A stretch of 64,000 bases of DNA from Gemmatimonadaceae bacterium (GTDB lineage: Bacteria > Gemmatimonadota > Gemmatimonadetes > Gemmatimonadales > Gemmatimonadaceae), in NCBI GenBank assembly GCA_035533755.1, contig DATLTC010000009.1, positions 124,001 through 188,000 on the forward strand, read 5' to 3'. A model generated the notes under the pieces. It did not search any database. It saw only the letters and a list, made by a program, of their open reading frames with translations, and was not told where the DNA came from. Shown one piece after another: positions 56,878 through 64,000 of the stretch; position 1 is the stretch's first letter, and each line of letters opens with the position of its first letter. The position numbers and the translations under genes are program-made.

Positions 56878-58092
56878 TCAGCGGATATCCACTTTCACGA
56901 CGACCGCCGCCGCCGAATCGCCGGCGGCGCATCCGGTGAACAGGCCGTATCCTCCACCCTGCGTCACCAGGTCCTCCACGAGTTCGATGATCGCGCGCAG
57001 CCCGGTCGGGCCCTGGGGATGCCCCCAGACCAGCGAGGATCCGAAACGGTTCATCTTCTCGGGGTCGAGCTGCAGCGAGCGCGCCAGCAGGACGTCGTTC
57101 ACCGCGAACGGATTGTGGGTCGTGGTGCTCGCGAGTTGGCCGGCGGCGATCCCCGCCCGGGCCAGCGCCGTCTGCGCGGCCGGCACGATGGCCATCGGCA
57201 TGAACCCCGGTTTCACGCGGGCCTGGCCGAACGAGAGCAGCCGCACCTCCACGTGTTCGTCGCGCGACAGGGCGCGCGCGCGATCCCGGTTCCCGGTGAG
57301 CACCATCCCGGCGCTACCGTCGGCCGGGTGCGTCTGGGTGCCGAACGTGACGCTGCCGCCCTCGGTGACCGGCCGCAATGCGGCCAGCCCGGCCGCCGTG
57401 GTCGGGAATACGCCTTCGTCGCCGGTGACCGTGGCCACGACCTTCTTCCCGCGCTTCACCTCGACGGGCCGCACCATGAACCGGCCGAGAAACGCGCCGT
57501 CGTCGGCCAGCGCGCGGGCGTACTGCGCGTAGCGCAACAGCGTCATCTCTTCCTGCGCCTGGCGCGTGATCGCGCTCTCGCGGGCGACGTTCTCGGCCGT
57601 CTGCAGCATCGAGTTCTTGGCGTACGGATCGTGGCCGAAGCTGTCGAGCACCAGATCCTCGTGCTCGCCGGTGCCGCCGGCGCCGCCGGGATTGGGGTAA
57701 TACACGTGCGGCCCGTTGCTCGTCCGGTCCACGGCTGCGGCCAGGTACACGTTGGCGCTCCCTGAGGTCAGCTCCTGCGCGCCCTCCACCACGCACCGCG
57801 CCGACGTGGCGCACGCCTGATTGATGGTCGGACCACTGATGTGGCCGAGCCCGGCGAGACCCGCGAACCACGGCGCGCCGTAGAAGGAGCCCTTGCTGGC
57901 CACGGTCGTGCCGAGGCTCATGCCGTCGATGTCGCTCGCCGCGATGCCGCGCTCGTCGAGCGCCCGCCGCGCCAACTCGGCAGCGAGCGGGATCGGCGCC
58001 AGGGTGGCGAACGAACCCTGCCAGGCACAGAACGGCGACGACCAGTAGGCGCCGTAGGGGATGTATACCGTCTCGAACTGCACGTTGCTCAT
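56878..58092 (-). CDS. thiolase-family acyl-CoA acetyltransferase
   Basis: 404 residues from ATG 58092. The nucleophilic cysteine is in NQACATSARC near residue 92, HNPFAVND replaces the usual NEAFA region, GHPQGPTG is the second catalytic loop and CAAGDSAAA the last. It resembles the thiolases of anaerobic benzoate clusters (BamN-type) and SCP2-like thiolases. In context it would cleave 3-oxopimeloyl-CoA to glutaryl-CoA and acetyl-CoA. Overlaps tetR by 4 nt. Confidence 0.87.
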   Translation of the reverse strand: MSNVQFETVYIPYGAYWSSPFCAWQGSFATLAPIPLAAELARRALDERGIAASDIDGMSLGTTVASKGSFYGAPWFAGLAGLGHISGPTINQACATSARCVVEGAQELTSGSANVYLAAAVDRTSNGPHVYYPNPGGAGGTGEHEDLVLDSFGHDPYAKNSMLQTAENVARESAITRQAQEEMTLLRYAQYARALADDGAFLGRFMVRPVEVKRGKKVVATVTGDEGVFPTTAAGLAALRPVTEGGSVTFGTQTHPADGSAGMVLTGNRDRARALSRDEHVEVRLLSFGQARVKPGFMPMAIVPAAQTALARAGIAAGQLASTTTHNPFAVNDVLLARSLQLDPEKMNRFGSSLVWGHPQGPTGLRAIIELVEDLVTQGGGYGLFTGCAAGDSAAAVVVKVDIR

Positions 58093-58724
58093 CGTTTGCG
58101 CACTCCATTCAGGATCAGGTCGATCATCTCCTCACCGATCTCCTCCACCGTCCCGTACCGGGCCGGGTCGTACCACATGAAGATCCAGTTCAGCATGCCG
58201 AACGCGAACAATGCCGCGTGCCGGCTGCGGCGCGATGTGGCGTCGCCGGCCTCTCCCATCAACGCGCTGACCACGGCGGTGAAGAGATGGTAGTACCGCC
58301 GGCGCAGCGACTCCGTGGTCTCGTAGCGCTCCCCCTGCAGCGACGCGAGTTCGTACGTGCACACCTTGAGCTCGTTCGGATGACTGGTGAAGAACGCGAG
58401 ATGCCCGATCACGAGCCGTCGTAACCGCTCTTCCGGCGTGCCGGGCTGCGACGCCCGCTCTTCCTGCGCCGCGAGCAGCGCAGCGAACGTCCGATACTGG
58501 ATCTGGTAGAGCAGTTCCTCTTTGGAGTCGAAATAGTGGTAGAGGCCGGCGAGGCTCACACCCAGCGCGCGGCTCACATCGCGCATGGACGTCGCCTCGA
58601 ATCCCTTGTCGGCGATCAGCGCCGCTGCCGTTTCGAGCAGCGTTTCCAACTTCTGCTGCGTCGCGGCCCGGGGCCCTCGACGCCGAGGCGCGGTGGACGT
58701 GTCGTCGCTGCTGTTCGGATTCAT
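58089..58724 (-). CDS. TetR-family transcriptional regulator
   Basis: 211 residues from ATG 58724. The N-terminal helix-turn-helix (about 20-70) reads LLETAAALIADKGFEATSMRDVSRALGVSLAGLYHYFDSK in style, with a FadR/PaaR-like C-terminal ligand domain (RLVIGHLAFFTSHPNEL). Many such regulators bind acyl-CoA or aryl-CoA. It lies in the middle of the operon with 4-nt overlaps on both sides, so it is made along with the pathway it probably controls. No operator was identified in the window. Confidence 0.88.
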   Translation of the reverse strand: MNPNSSDDTSTAPRRRGPRAATQQKLETLLETAAALIADKGFEATSMRDVSRALGVSLAGLYHYFDSKEELLYQIQYRTFAALLAAQEERASQPGTPEERLRRLVIGHLAFFTSHPNELKVCTYELASLQGERYETTESLRRRYYHLFTAVVSALMGEAGDATSRRSRHAALFAFGMLNWIFMWYDPARYGTVEEIGEEMIDLILNGVRKR

Positions 58725-61603
58725 CGGCTCCGTGCTCCAAGGGCTGGCCCGGCGTCGGATGCCGGCGCGCGCGCCGCGGCCGGTGACGTCGCGCGCTGCT
58801 TGAGTCCATGCAGGATCTTCTCGGCCGTGATCGGCAGCTCGGTCACGCGCACGCCGCAGGCGTCGTAGATGGCGTTGGCGATGGCGCCGAGCATGGGGAG
58901 CAACGAGCCCTCGCCGATTTCCTTGGCGCCGAACGGGCCGCGCGGTTCGTAGCTCTCCACGGCCACCGAACGCATCTGGGGGGCGTCGCAGATCGTGGGG
59001 ATCAGGTAGTCGTGCAGATTGGGATTCACGAGACGCCCGCCCGCGCCGACGACCGTATCCTCCATCAACGTTTCGCCGAGCCCCATGATGATGGAGCCCT
59101 CCACCTGCCCGTGGAACGTGAGGGGATTGATGACCGTGCCCGCATCGCTGAAGTCCGTGACCCGGTCAACGCTCACAAACCCGGTCTCGAGATCGACCGT
59201 GACCTCGGCGATCGCCGTCGAGAAGCTGTATGCGGGCGACGTGCCCACCGCGCTCCCCTTGAACCCGCCCCCGAGATCCTTGGGCGGTTGGTAGGAGCCG
59301 GTGCCGACGATCGGGCCGTGCTTGGCAAACGCCAGCCGGGCGGCCGCCGCCCAATCCATGCCCACGGTGGGGAACTGCGCCACGAATACGCGGCCGCTGC
59401 GCGCCACCAGGCTGCCCACGTCGCACGCCAGGGCCCGCGCCGCCGCCTCGAGCACCTGCCGCTTCACCACGAGCGCCGCCTCGCGCACCGCGTTGCCCCC
59501 CATCAGCGTCACGCGGCTGGAATACGAGCCCAGATCCAGCGGGCTCAGCGTCGAATCGCACTCCGCCATCCATACCCACTCGAACGGCACGCCCAACTCC
59601 TCGGCCGCGATCTGCACCAGCACCGTGTCGGACCCCTGGCCGATCTCCGCCGCCGCGATGTGCAGCGACACGGCCGTGCCGTCCTCGTGCACGCGGATCA
59701 TGGCGTTCGAGTGCGGGAAGTCGGAGCGGTAGATCGGATATCCGGCGCCGGACACGAAGCCGCCGCTGCCCACGCCGATCCCTTTGCCCGGCGGCAGATG
59801 GCCGCGCTTGGCCCGCCAGTCGGTGGCGTCGCGCGCCTGCTCGAGCGTGCGCGTGAATTCGCACGACGACACGTCGAGCGCGTTCACCGTCCGCGTGTTG
59901 GGCTGCATCGCATTCTTCAGCCGGATGTCGATCGGATCGATGCCCAACTCCTCGGCGATCATGTCGAGCAGCGACTCGAACGCGAACCGCGGCTGCGGCA
60001 CCCCATGTCCGCGAAACGCGCCGCTCGCCGGCAGATTGGTGTAGACGCGCACCCCGTCGTACTTGTAGTTCGGCATCCGGTACAGCGTGGGGAGCATCGA
60101 TCCGGCGTAGTACGCCGTGATCACCCCGAACGACGTGTACGCGCCGCCATCCAGCACCACGCGCTGCTGCACCGCAGTGATCGTCCCGTCGCGCGTCACG
60201 CCGATCTTGAGATCGATGGTCTGCTTGTGCCGCCCCCGGAAGTGCCGGAACATCTCCTCGCGCGAGTACTCCATGAGCACCGGTCGCCCGGTCTTGCGCG
60301 ACAGGATCGCGGCGCAGAAGTCCAGCGGCGTCGCCTCGGCCTTGACGCCGAACCCGCCACCCACCGCCGGACGGATCACCCGGATGCTGCCCATCGGAAT
60401 TCCGAGCGTGCGCGACAGCGACCGGTGCAGATAGTGCGGCGTCTGAGTGGACGACCAGAGCGTGAGGCGGTCGCCGTGGGCCTCCCACTGGGCGAGCGCC
60501 GCGTGCGGCTCCAGCGGCGCCTGGTACGTGCGATTGCCCACGAACCGCTGCTCGCGCACGAGGTCGGCCTGGGCGAACCCCTGCTCGACGTCGCCGAAAT
60601 GCCACTCGACCCGCGTATTCACGTTGTTGGCGTAGCGCGGATGCTCGGGATGCACCAGCGGCGCGCCGGGCGCCATCGCCGCCTCCGCGTCGAACACCGC
60701 CGGGAGCTCCTGGTATTCCACTTCGATCAGCGCCACCGCGCGCTCCGCCGTCGCCTCGTCCACCGCGGCCACCGCCGCCACCTCGTCGCCGATGTAGCGC
60801 ACTCGCTCGCGGGCGAAGATCTGCTCGTCCTCGCGCGCCGGGCTCACGCCGTACCACGTGGCGGGAACGTCGTCCGCCGTGATCACGGCCAGCACGCCGG
60901 GCAGCGCCCGCGCCTTGCTGACGTCGATCCGCGTGACGATCCCGTGCGCGATCGGACTGCCAAGGATCTTTCCGAAGATGGTGCCCGGCGGGCGATGGTC
61001 CGCCGTGTACCTGGCGCGCCCCGTGACTTTGTCCGGCCCGTCGTAGCGGGTCACCCCATGTCCGACGATCGCGTGATCGCGCTTCTGATCGCGCTCGCCC
61101 TCGTCGTGCGGATGCGCATCGAGCGGCACGCCGTCGAACTCCTGCCACGACCGCACGGCGCGGATCATCCGCGGATACGTGGCGCAGCGGCAGAGATTCC
61201 CGCTCAGCGCGTCCTTGACGTCGTCCTCGCTCGGGGCGGGGTTCCGGTCGATGAGCGCCTTGGCCGACATCAGCGCGCCCGCCGTGCAGAAGCCGCACTG
61301 GAGCGCGCCATGCTTGACGAACGCCTTCTGCAGGGGATGCAGATCGCCGCCCGTCGCCAGACCCTCCACGGTCGCGATTGCCTTGCCGTCCGCCTCGACG
61401 GCGAGCTGCAGACACGCGTTCACCGGCTCGCCGTCCACGTGCACCGTGCACGCGCCGCAGTCGCCCGTGCCGCAGCCGCGCTTGGTGCCGGTGAGGCCGA
61501 GTTCATCGCGCAGCACGGCGAGCAGCGTCGTCCCCGGCGCCACCGCCACGGTGCGCGGCTCGCCGTTCACGTCGAGGCGCACCAGGTGCCCCCCCGTCGT
61601 CAT
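58721..61603 (-). CDS. xanthine-dehydrogenase-family enzyme, fused 2Fe-2S and molybdenum subunits
   Basis: 960 residues from ATG 61603. Residues 1-165 are the small-subunit type with two 2Fe-2S clusters: Cys44, 49, 52, 64, then Cys103, 106, 138, 140. Residues about 175-960 are the Mo-cytosine/pterin subunit: AVGGGFGVKAEA, GAFRGHGVPQPRFAFE, AAEIGQGSDTVL and the catalytic glutamate in GAKEIGEGS. In 4-hydroxybenzoyl-CoA reductase these are separate subunits. The place beside bcrAD suggests dehydroxylation or hydroxylation of an aromatic or alicyclic acid or CoA ester, but the partner FAD subunit lacks the 4Fe-4S loop of that reductase. Substrate unknown. Confidence 0.88.
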   Translation of the reverse strand: MTTGGHLVRLDVNGEPRTVAVAPGTTLLAVLRDELGLTGTKRGCGTGDCGACTVHVDGEPVNACLQLAVEADGKAIATVEGLATGGDLHPLQKAFVKHGALQCGFCTAGALMSAKALIDRNPAPSEDDVKDALSGNLCRCATYPRMIRAVRSWQEFDGVPLDAHPHDEGERDQKRDHAIVGHGVTRYDGPDKVTGRARYTADHRPPGTIFGKILGSPIAHGIVTRIDVSKARALPGVLAVITADDVPATWYGVSPAREDEQIFARERVRYIGDEVAAVAAVDEATAERAVALIEVEYQELPAVFDAEAAMAPGAPLVHPEHPRYANNVNTRVEWHFGDVEQGFAQADLVREQRFVGNRTYQAPLEPHAALAQWEAHGDRLTLWSSTQTPHYLHRSLSRTLGIPMGSIRVIRPAVGGGFGVKAEATPLDFCAAILSRKTGRPVLMEYSREEMFRHFRGRHKQTIDLKIGVTRDGTITAVQQRVVLDGGAYTSFGVITAYYAGSMLPTLYRMPNYKYDGVRVYTNLPASGAFRGHGVPQPRFAFESLLDMIAEELGIDPIDIRLKNAMQPNTRTVNALDVSSCEFTRTLEQARDATDWRAKRGHLPPGKGIGVGSGGFVSGAGYPIYRSDFPHSNAMIRVHEDGTAVSLHIAAAEIGQGSDTVLVQIAAEELGVPFEWVWMAECDSTLSPLDLGSYSSRVTLMGGNAVREAALVVKRQVLEAAARALACDVGSLVARSGRVFVAQFPTVGMDWAAAARLAFAKHGPIVGTGSYQPPKDLGGGFKGSAVGTSPAYSFSTAIAEVTVDLETGFVSVDRVTDFSDAGTVINPLTFHGQVEGSIIMGLGETLMEDTVVGAGGRLVNPNLHDYLIPTICDAPQMRSVAVESYEPRGPFGAKEIGEGSLLPMLGAIANAIYDACGVRVTELPITAEKILHGLKQRATSPAAARAPASDAGPALGARSR

Positions 61604-62484
61604 GCCACACCGCCCGCCGCGTGCGCACGCGCCGCGGCCTGGGCCAGCGCCCGCCGCACGAGCACGGCGACGATGTCGCGCCGGAACGCCTCCGACCCGC
61701 GGATATCCGAGATCGGGAGCGCGGCGTCCGCGCACACCGCGCCGGCCACCGCGAACAGCTCCTCCGTCGCGATCTCGCCCTCGAGCAGGCTCGACACCCG
61801 CGGCACCATCAGCGGAACCGGGCCCACGGCGCCCAACGCCACGGACGCGCGCGTGATCCGCGCGCCGGCGAACACCACGCTCGCGGCAGCCGACGCTACG
61901 GCGAGCGCCATCCCCCGGCGCAGCGCGAACCGCTGGAAGCTGCTGCCGCTGTGCGGCGCCGCCGCGGGGATGATGATCTCGGCCAGCACTTCCCCCGGTT
62001 CGAGCACCGTTCGTCTGGGGCCGGCGAACAGCTCCGCGGCGCCGATGACCCGCTCCCCGGCGCCCGACACGATGCGCAGCCGCGCGTCGCCGACCATGGC
62101 GGCCGGCGGCAGGTCGGCGCACGACACCGCGCGACAGAAGTTGCCGCCGATGGTCGCCAGACTCCGGATCTGCGGACTGCCCAGCGACCGCGCGGCCTCG
62201 GCGAGTGCCGGCAGCCAACCCTGCACGTCGGCGCTCGCGGCGATCGCGCCCACCGTGGTGAGCGCGCCGATGCGCAGACGGTCGCCGTCGCGCGCGATCC
62301 CGCGCAACTCGGCAATGCTCCCGAGCGCGATCAGATGCCTCGCCGTCTCCCGGCCGCGCTGGTAGTCGGGCACCAGCTCGGTGCCGCCCGCCAGGAACGC
62401 CGCGTCGCCGCCAAGCCGCTGGCCCAGCGCGCAGGCCTCGGCCAGCGACGCCGGTCGGTGGTACGTGAAGGGCAGGGTGGGCAC
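61600..62484 (-). CDS. FAD-binding subunit of xanthine-dehydrogenase-family enzyme
   Basis: 294 residues from GTG 62484; the longer open frame upstream overlaps bcrD. CoxM/HcrB-like FAD domain: FLAGGTELVPDYQ and ATIGGNFCRAVSCADLPPAAM. HcrB of 4-hydroxybenzoyl-CoA reductase has a cysteine-rich insertion after the GGN motif that binds an extra 4Fe-4S cluster; here the sequence runs straight on without it. It should therefore be an ordinary FAD subunit, working with the fused Mo/Fe-S protein whose gene overlaps it by 4 nt. Confidence 0.9.
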   Translation of the reverse strand: MPTLPFTYHRPASLAEACALGQRLGGDAAFLAGGTELVPDYQRGRETARHLIALGSIAELRGIARDGDRLRIGALTTVGAIAASADVQGWLPALAEAARSLGSPQIRSLATIGGNFCRAVSCADLPPAAMVGDARLRIVSGAGERVIGAAELFAGPRRTVLEPGEVLAEIIIPAAAPHSGSSFQRFALRRGMALAVASAAASVVFAGARITRASVALGAVGPVPLMVPRVSSLLEGEIATEELFAVAGAVCADAALPISDIRGSEAFRRDIVAVLVRRALAQAAARAHAAGGVA

Positions 62485-62492
62485 TCGGCGTC

Positions 62493-63356
62493 TCAACTCA
62501 CGACCGCCGCCGACCACGCGACGTCGGAGAGTTCCAACTTCCGGAATCGGAAGCCGCCCCACAGCGCCGCCCCGATCGCGCCGGCGTAGATCGCGGACTC
62601 GTCGGTCACGACGTCGGCCGCCCCGGCGCCGGTGCCCGGCGCCTTCTTGCTCATCGCGTCCCGCAGCGCGGCCAGCATCCCCACGTCGCCGGCCAGGCCG
62701 CCGCTCACGAACACCGGTCCGTCGAACTGCAGCGACCGCAGCAGCCGCGCGAACCGGTCGGCCATGCTCTGGTGCACGCCGCGCAGGATGTTGGCCGTCG
62801 TGATCCCCCGCGACACCATGTTGATCACGTCGGTCTCGGCCAGCACGGCGCAGATCGAACTCACCTTCTCCGGCTCGTCCGCCTGGAGCGACAGCGGCCC
62901 GATCTCGTCGTGCGACACGCCCAGATAGCGGGCGATGTTCTCGAGAAACTGCCCCGACCCGGAGGCGCACTGGCTGGTCATCTTGTAGTCCAGCACCCGC
63001 CCGTGCTCGTCCATCGCCAGCGCGCGCGTGTGCAGCGCGCCGACATCGAGCACCGCGCGCGCCGGCGGCGCCAGGTGCAGCGCTCCCCGCGCATGCGCCG
63101 TCATGCCGTAGAAGTGCCCGGTGGCGAACGGGAACTCCGCCCCCTCGCCCGTCGTCGCGATGTAGTGGATCGCGTCGACCCCGGCCGCGTCGGTGGCCGC
63201 CTGGAAGACTTCGTCCACCACCTTCGCCACCACGCGGCGGCGGATGCGCGCCGATTGCTGCGTGAGCATCGTCGCGTCACCGTCGGCGTCCGTTCGCATG
63301 ATCACCACCTTCACGGCCCCGCTGCCCACGTCGATTCCCGCGCTCACAGTGCGCAT
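62493..63356 (-). CDS. bcrD: benzoyl-CoA reductase subunit D, ATPase (BadG/BcrD-like)
   Basis: 287 residues from ATG 63356, overlapping bcrA by one base. ASKHA ATPase: SAGIDVGSGAVKVV, the cluster cysteines in SQCASGSGQFLENIA and SSICAVLAETD, and VFVSGGLAGDVGML. The CASGSG variant, its length (about 282-290) and its place after the BcrA homologue match BcrD/BadG of Thauera and Rhodopseudomonas class I benzoyl-CoA reductase. With BcrA it couples ATP hydrolysis to two-electron ring reduction. Eight nt separate it from the FAD-subunit gene. Confidence 0.9.
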   Translation of the reverse strand: MRTVSAGIDVGSGAVKVVIMRTDADGDATMLTQQSARIRRRVVAKVVDEVFQAATDAAGVDAIHYIATTGEGAEFPFATGHFYGMTAHARGALHLAPPARAVLDVGALHTRALAMDEHGRVLDYKMTSQCASGSGQFLENIARYLGVSHDEIGPLSLQADEPEKVSSICAVLAETDVINMVSRGITTANILRGVHQSMADRFARLLRSLQFDGPVFVSGGLAGDVGMLAALRDAMSKKAPGTGAGAADVVTDESAIYAGAIGAALWGGFRFRKLELSDVAWSAAVVS

Positions 63357-64000
63357 CAGGCCACCATCCGGTTGGCGAACAGCGCGGCACCGAGCGCCCC
63401 GGTGTAGATGCTGTCCGCCGAAATGTTGATTGTCCGCGCTCCGTAGTTCTCGTCCACCAGATCGCGGATGGCCCCCACGGCCGCGGCATTCTTGGCCACG
63501 CCGCCGGTGAAGGTGAACTCGTCGCTCACGCCGCCCGACCGGGCGAGCAGGCTCATCGCGCGGAGAATGATCGCGCGGTGCAATCCAGCCAGGATGTCCT
63601 CCCGCTTCTGGCCCAGGCCGAGCAGTTCGCGCAATTCGGCGCCGGCGAACACGGTGCACGTCGAGTTGATCTTCACCGCGTGACGCGATTGCTCGGCCAG
63701 CGGCCCCAACTCGTGCAACCCCAGGTTCATCTCATCCGCGATGTAGCCCAGGTACCGCCCGCACCCGGCCGCGCAGCGATCGTTCATCTGGAAGCTCGTC
63801 ACGATGCCCGCGGGGTCCACCTGGATCGCCTTCGTGTCCTGGCCGCCGATGTCGAGCACGGTGCGCGTGTTCGGAAACAGCTCGTGCGCCCCGAGGCCGT
63901 GGCAGAGGATCTCGCTCCGGATCTGCTCCTTGGGAAACGGCAGCCGCGCGCGACCGTAGCCCGTGCCCACGGTCGCCACCGGCGTGAGGTCCGTGGCCAC
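63356..64000 (-). CDS. bcrA: benzoyl-CoA reductase subunit A, ATPase (BadF/BcrA-like), 5' partial
   Basis: The C-terminal 214 residues are visible; the frame is open to the window edge and the family is about 430 long, so roughly half is missing. [33 protein letters not shown] with the double-cysteine [16 protein letters not shown] and [11 protein letters not shown] match BcrA/BadF closely. TGGVAKN and [10 protein letters not shown] end the domain. bcrB and bcrC are expected next beyond the edge. This is probably an early gene of the operon ending at 45727. Confidence 0.92.
   Translation of the reverse strand: MATDLTPVATVGTGYGRARLPFPKEQIRSEILCHGLGAHELFPNTRTVLDIGGQDTKAIQVDPAGIVTSFQMNDRCAAGCGRYLGYIADEMNLGLHELGPLAEQSRHAVKINSTCTVFAGAELRELLGLGQKREDILAGLHRAIILRAMSLLARSGGVSDEFTFTGGVAKNAAAVGAIRDLVDENYGARTINISADSIYTGALGAALFANRMVA

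Noticed and set aside
58808-62365. 1185-codon open frame on the plus strand
   Set aside because: Antisense shadow of the molybdenum enzyme genes, with no domain and shadow-like composition.
61600-62484. 4-hydroxybenzoyl-CoA reductase beta subunit (HcrB)
   Set aside because: The cysteine-rich 4Fe-4S insertion after GGNFC is absent, so only the general CoxM/XdhB-type family can be supported.

Overview
The window is a GC-rich, gene-dense bacterial chromosome segment with tightly overlapping genes, many GTG starts, a tRNA-Leu and no sign of phage, insertion sequences or CRISPR. It looks like a Gram-negative-type bacterium: there is an outer-membrane-barrel-like protein, lipoprotein and periplasmic signals, and a LexA/trp arrangement unlike Proteobacteria. 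Gene content and style are most like Gemmatimonadota, but this is inference; no rRNA is present to prove it.

Layout. 1-11.5 kb: end of a GAF-domain gene, then a trp region (trpD, convergent lexA, then trpC-trpF-trpB-[HEAT protein]-[HD-GYP protein]-trpA) ending in a membrane/GAF/chemoreceptor-signalling protein. 11.5-15.2 kb: folB-folK-yqeK-like-LytR_C, convergent with rlmN and a barrel protein. 15.4-36.2 kb: a long plus-strand run, mostly with 4-nt overlaps: aspS-phoH-pgpH-ybeY-two CorC-like genes-meaB-acyl-CoA mutase large subunit-methyltransferase-mutase B12 subunit-acyl-CoA carboxylase beta-split AtuA pair-U32 protein-recQ-acyl-CoA dehydrogenase. The mutase pocket residues point to isobutyryl-CoA rather than methylmalonyl-CoA. 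36.2-41.7 kb: RNase E/G with a long structured leader, rplU-rpmA, a glycerophosphodiesterase, an ECF sigma/anti-sigma/Spy-like trio and tRNA-Leu(CAA). 41.8-45.6 kb: an MFS transporter, a PPi-type phosphofructokinase and a GH53 galactanase lipoprotein.

45.7-64 kb (minus strand, running off the right edge) is the accessory highlight: an apparent operon of at least 15 genes for anaerobic, CoA-dependent aromatic-ring metabolism. Its first visible genes are bcrA (partial) and bcrD, the ATPase subunits of an ATP-dependent benzoyl-CoA reductase; bcrB/bcrC would be expected just outside. Then come a molybdenum hydroxylase/dehydrogenase (FAD subunit plus fused 2Fe-2S/Mo subunit), a TetR regulator, a thiolase, 6-oxocyclohex-1-ene-1-carbonyl-CoA hydrolase, an SDR, a dienoyl-CoA-hydratase-like crotonase, a second BcrABCD-like set, an acyl-CoA ligase, 6-hydroxycyclohex-1-ene-1-carbonyl-CoA dehydrogenase and a hemerythrin. 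Together they could take benzoyl-CoA through cyclohexadienoyl-CoA, 6-hydroxy- and 6-oxocyclohexenoyl-CoA to 3-hydroxypimeloyl-CoA and on to beta-oxidation.

The most unusual object is in the second BCR-like set: one continuous 750-residue gene fuses a complete ketopantoate-reductase-family dehydrogenase to a benzoyl-CoA reductase/2-hydroxyacyl-CoA dehydratase subunit that has lost two of the three usual Fe-S cysteines. It is followed by an ATPase, an intact cysteine-bearing partner subunit and a second ATPase. This looks like an uncharacterised ATP-driven radical acyl-CoA enzyme.
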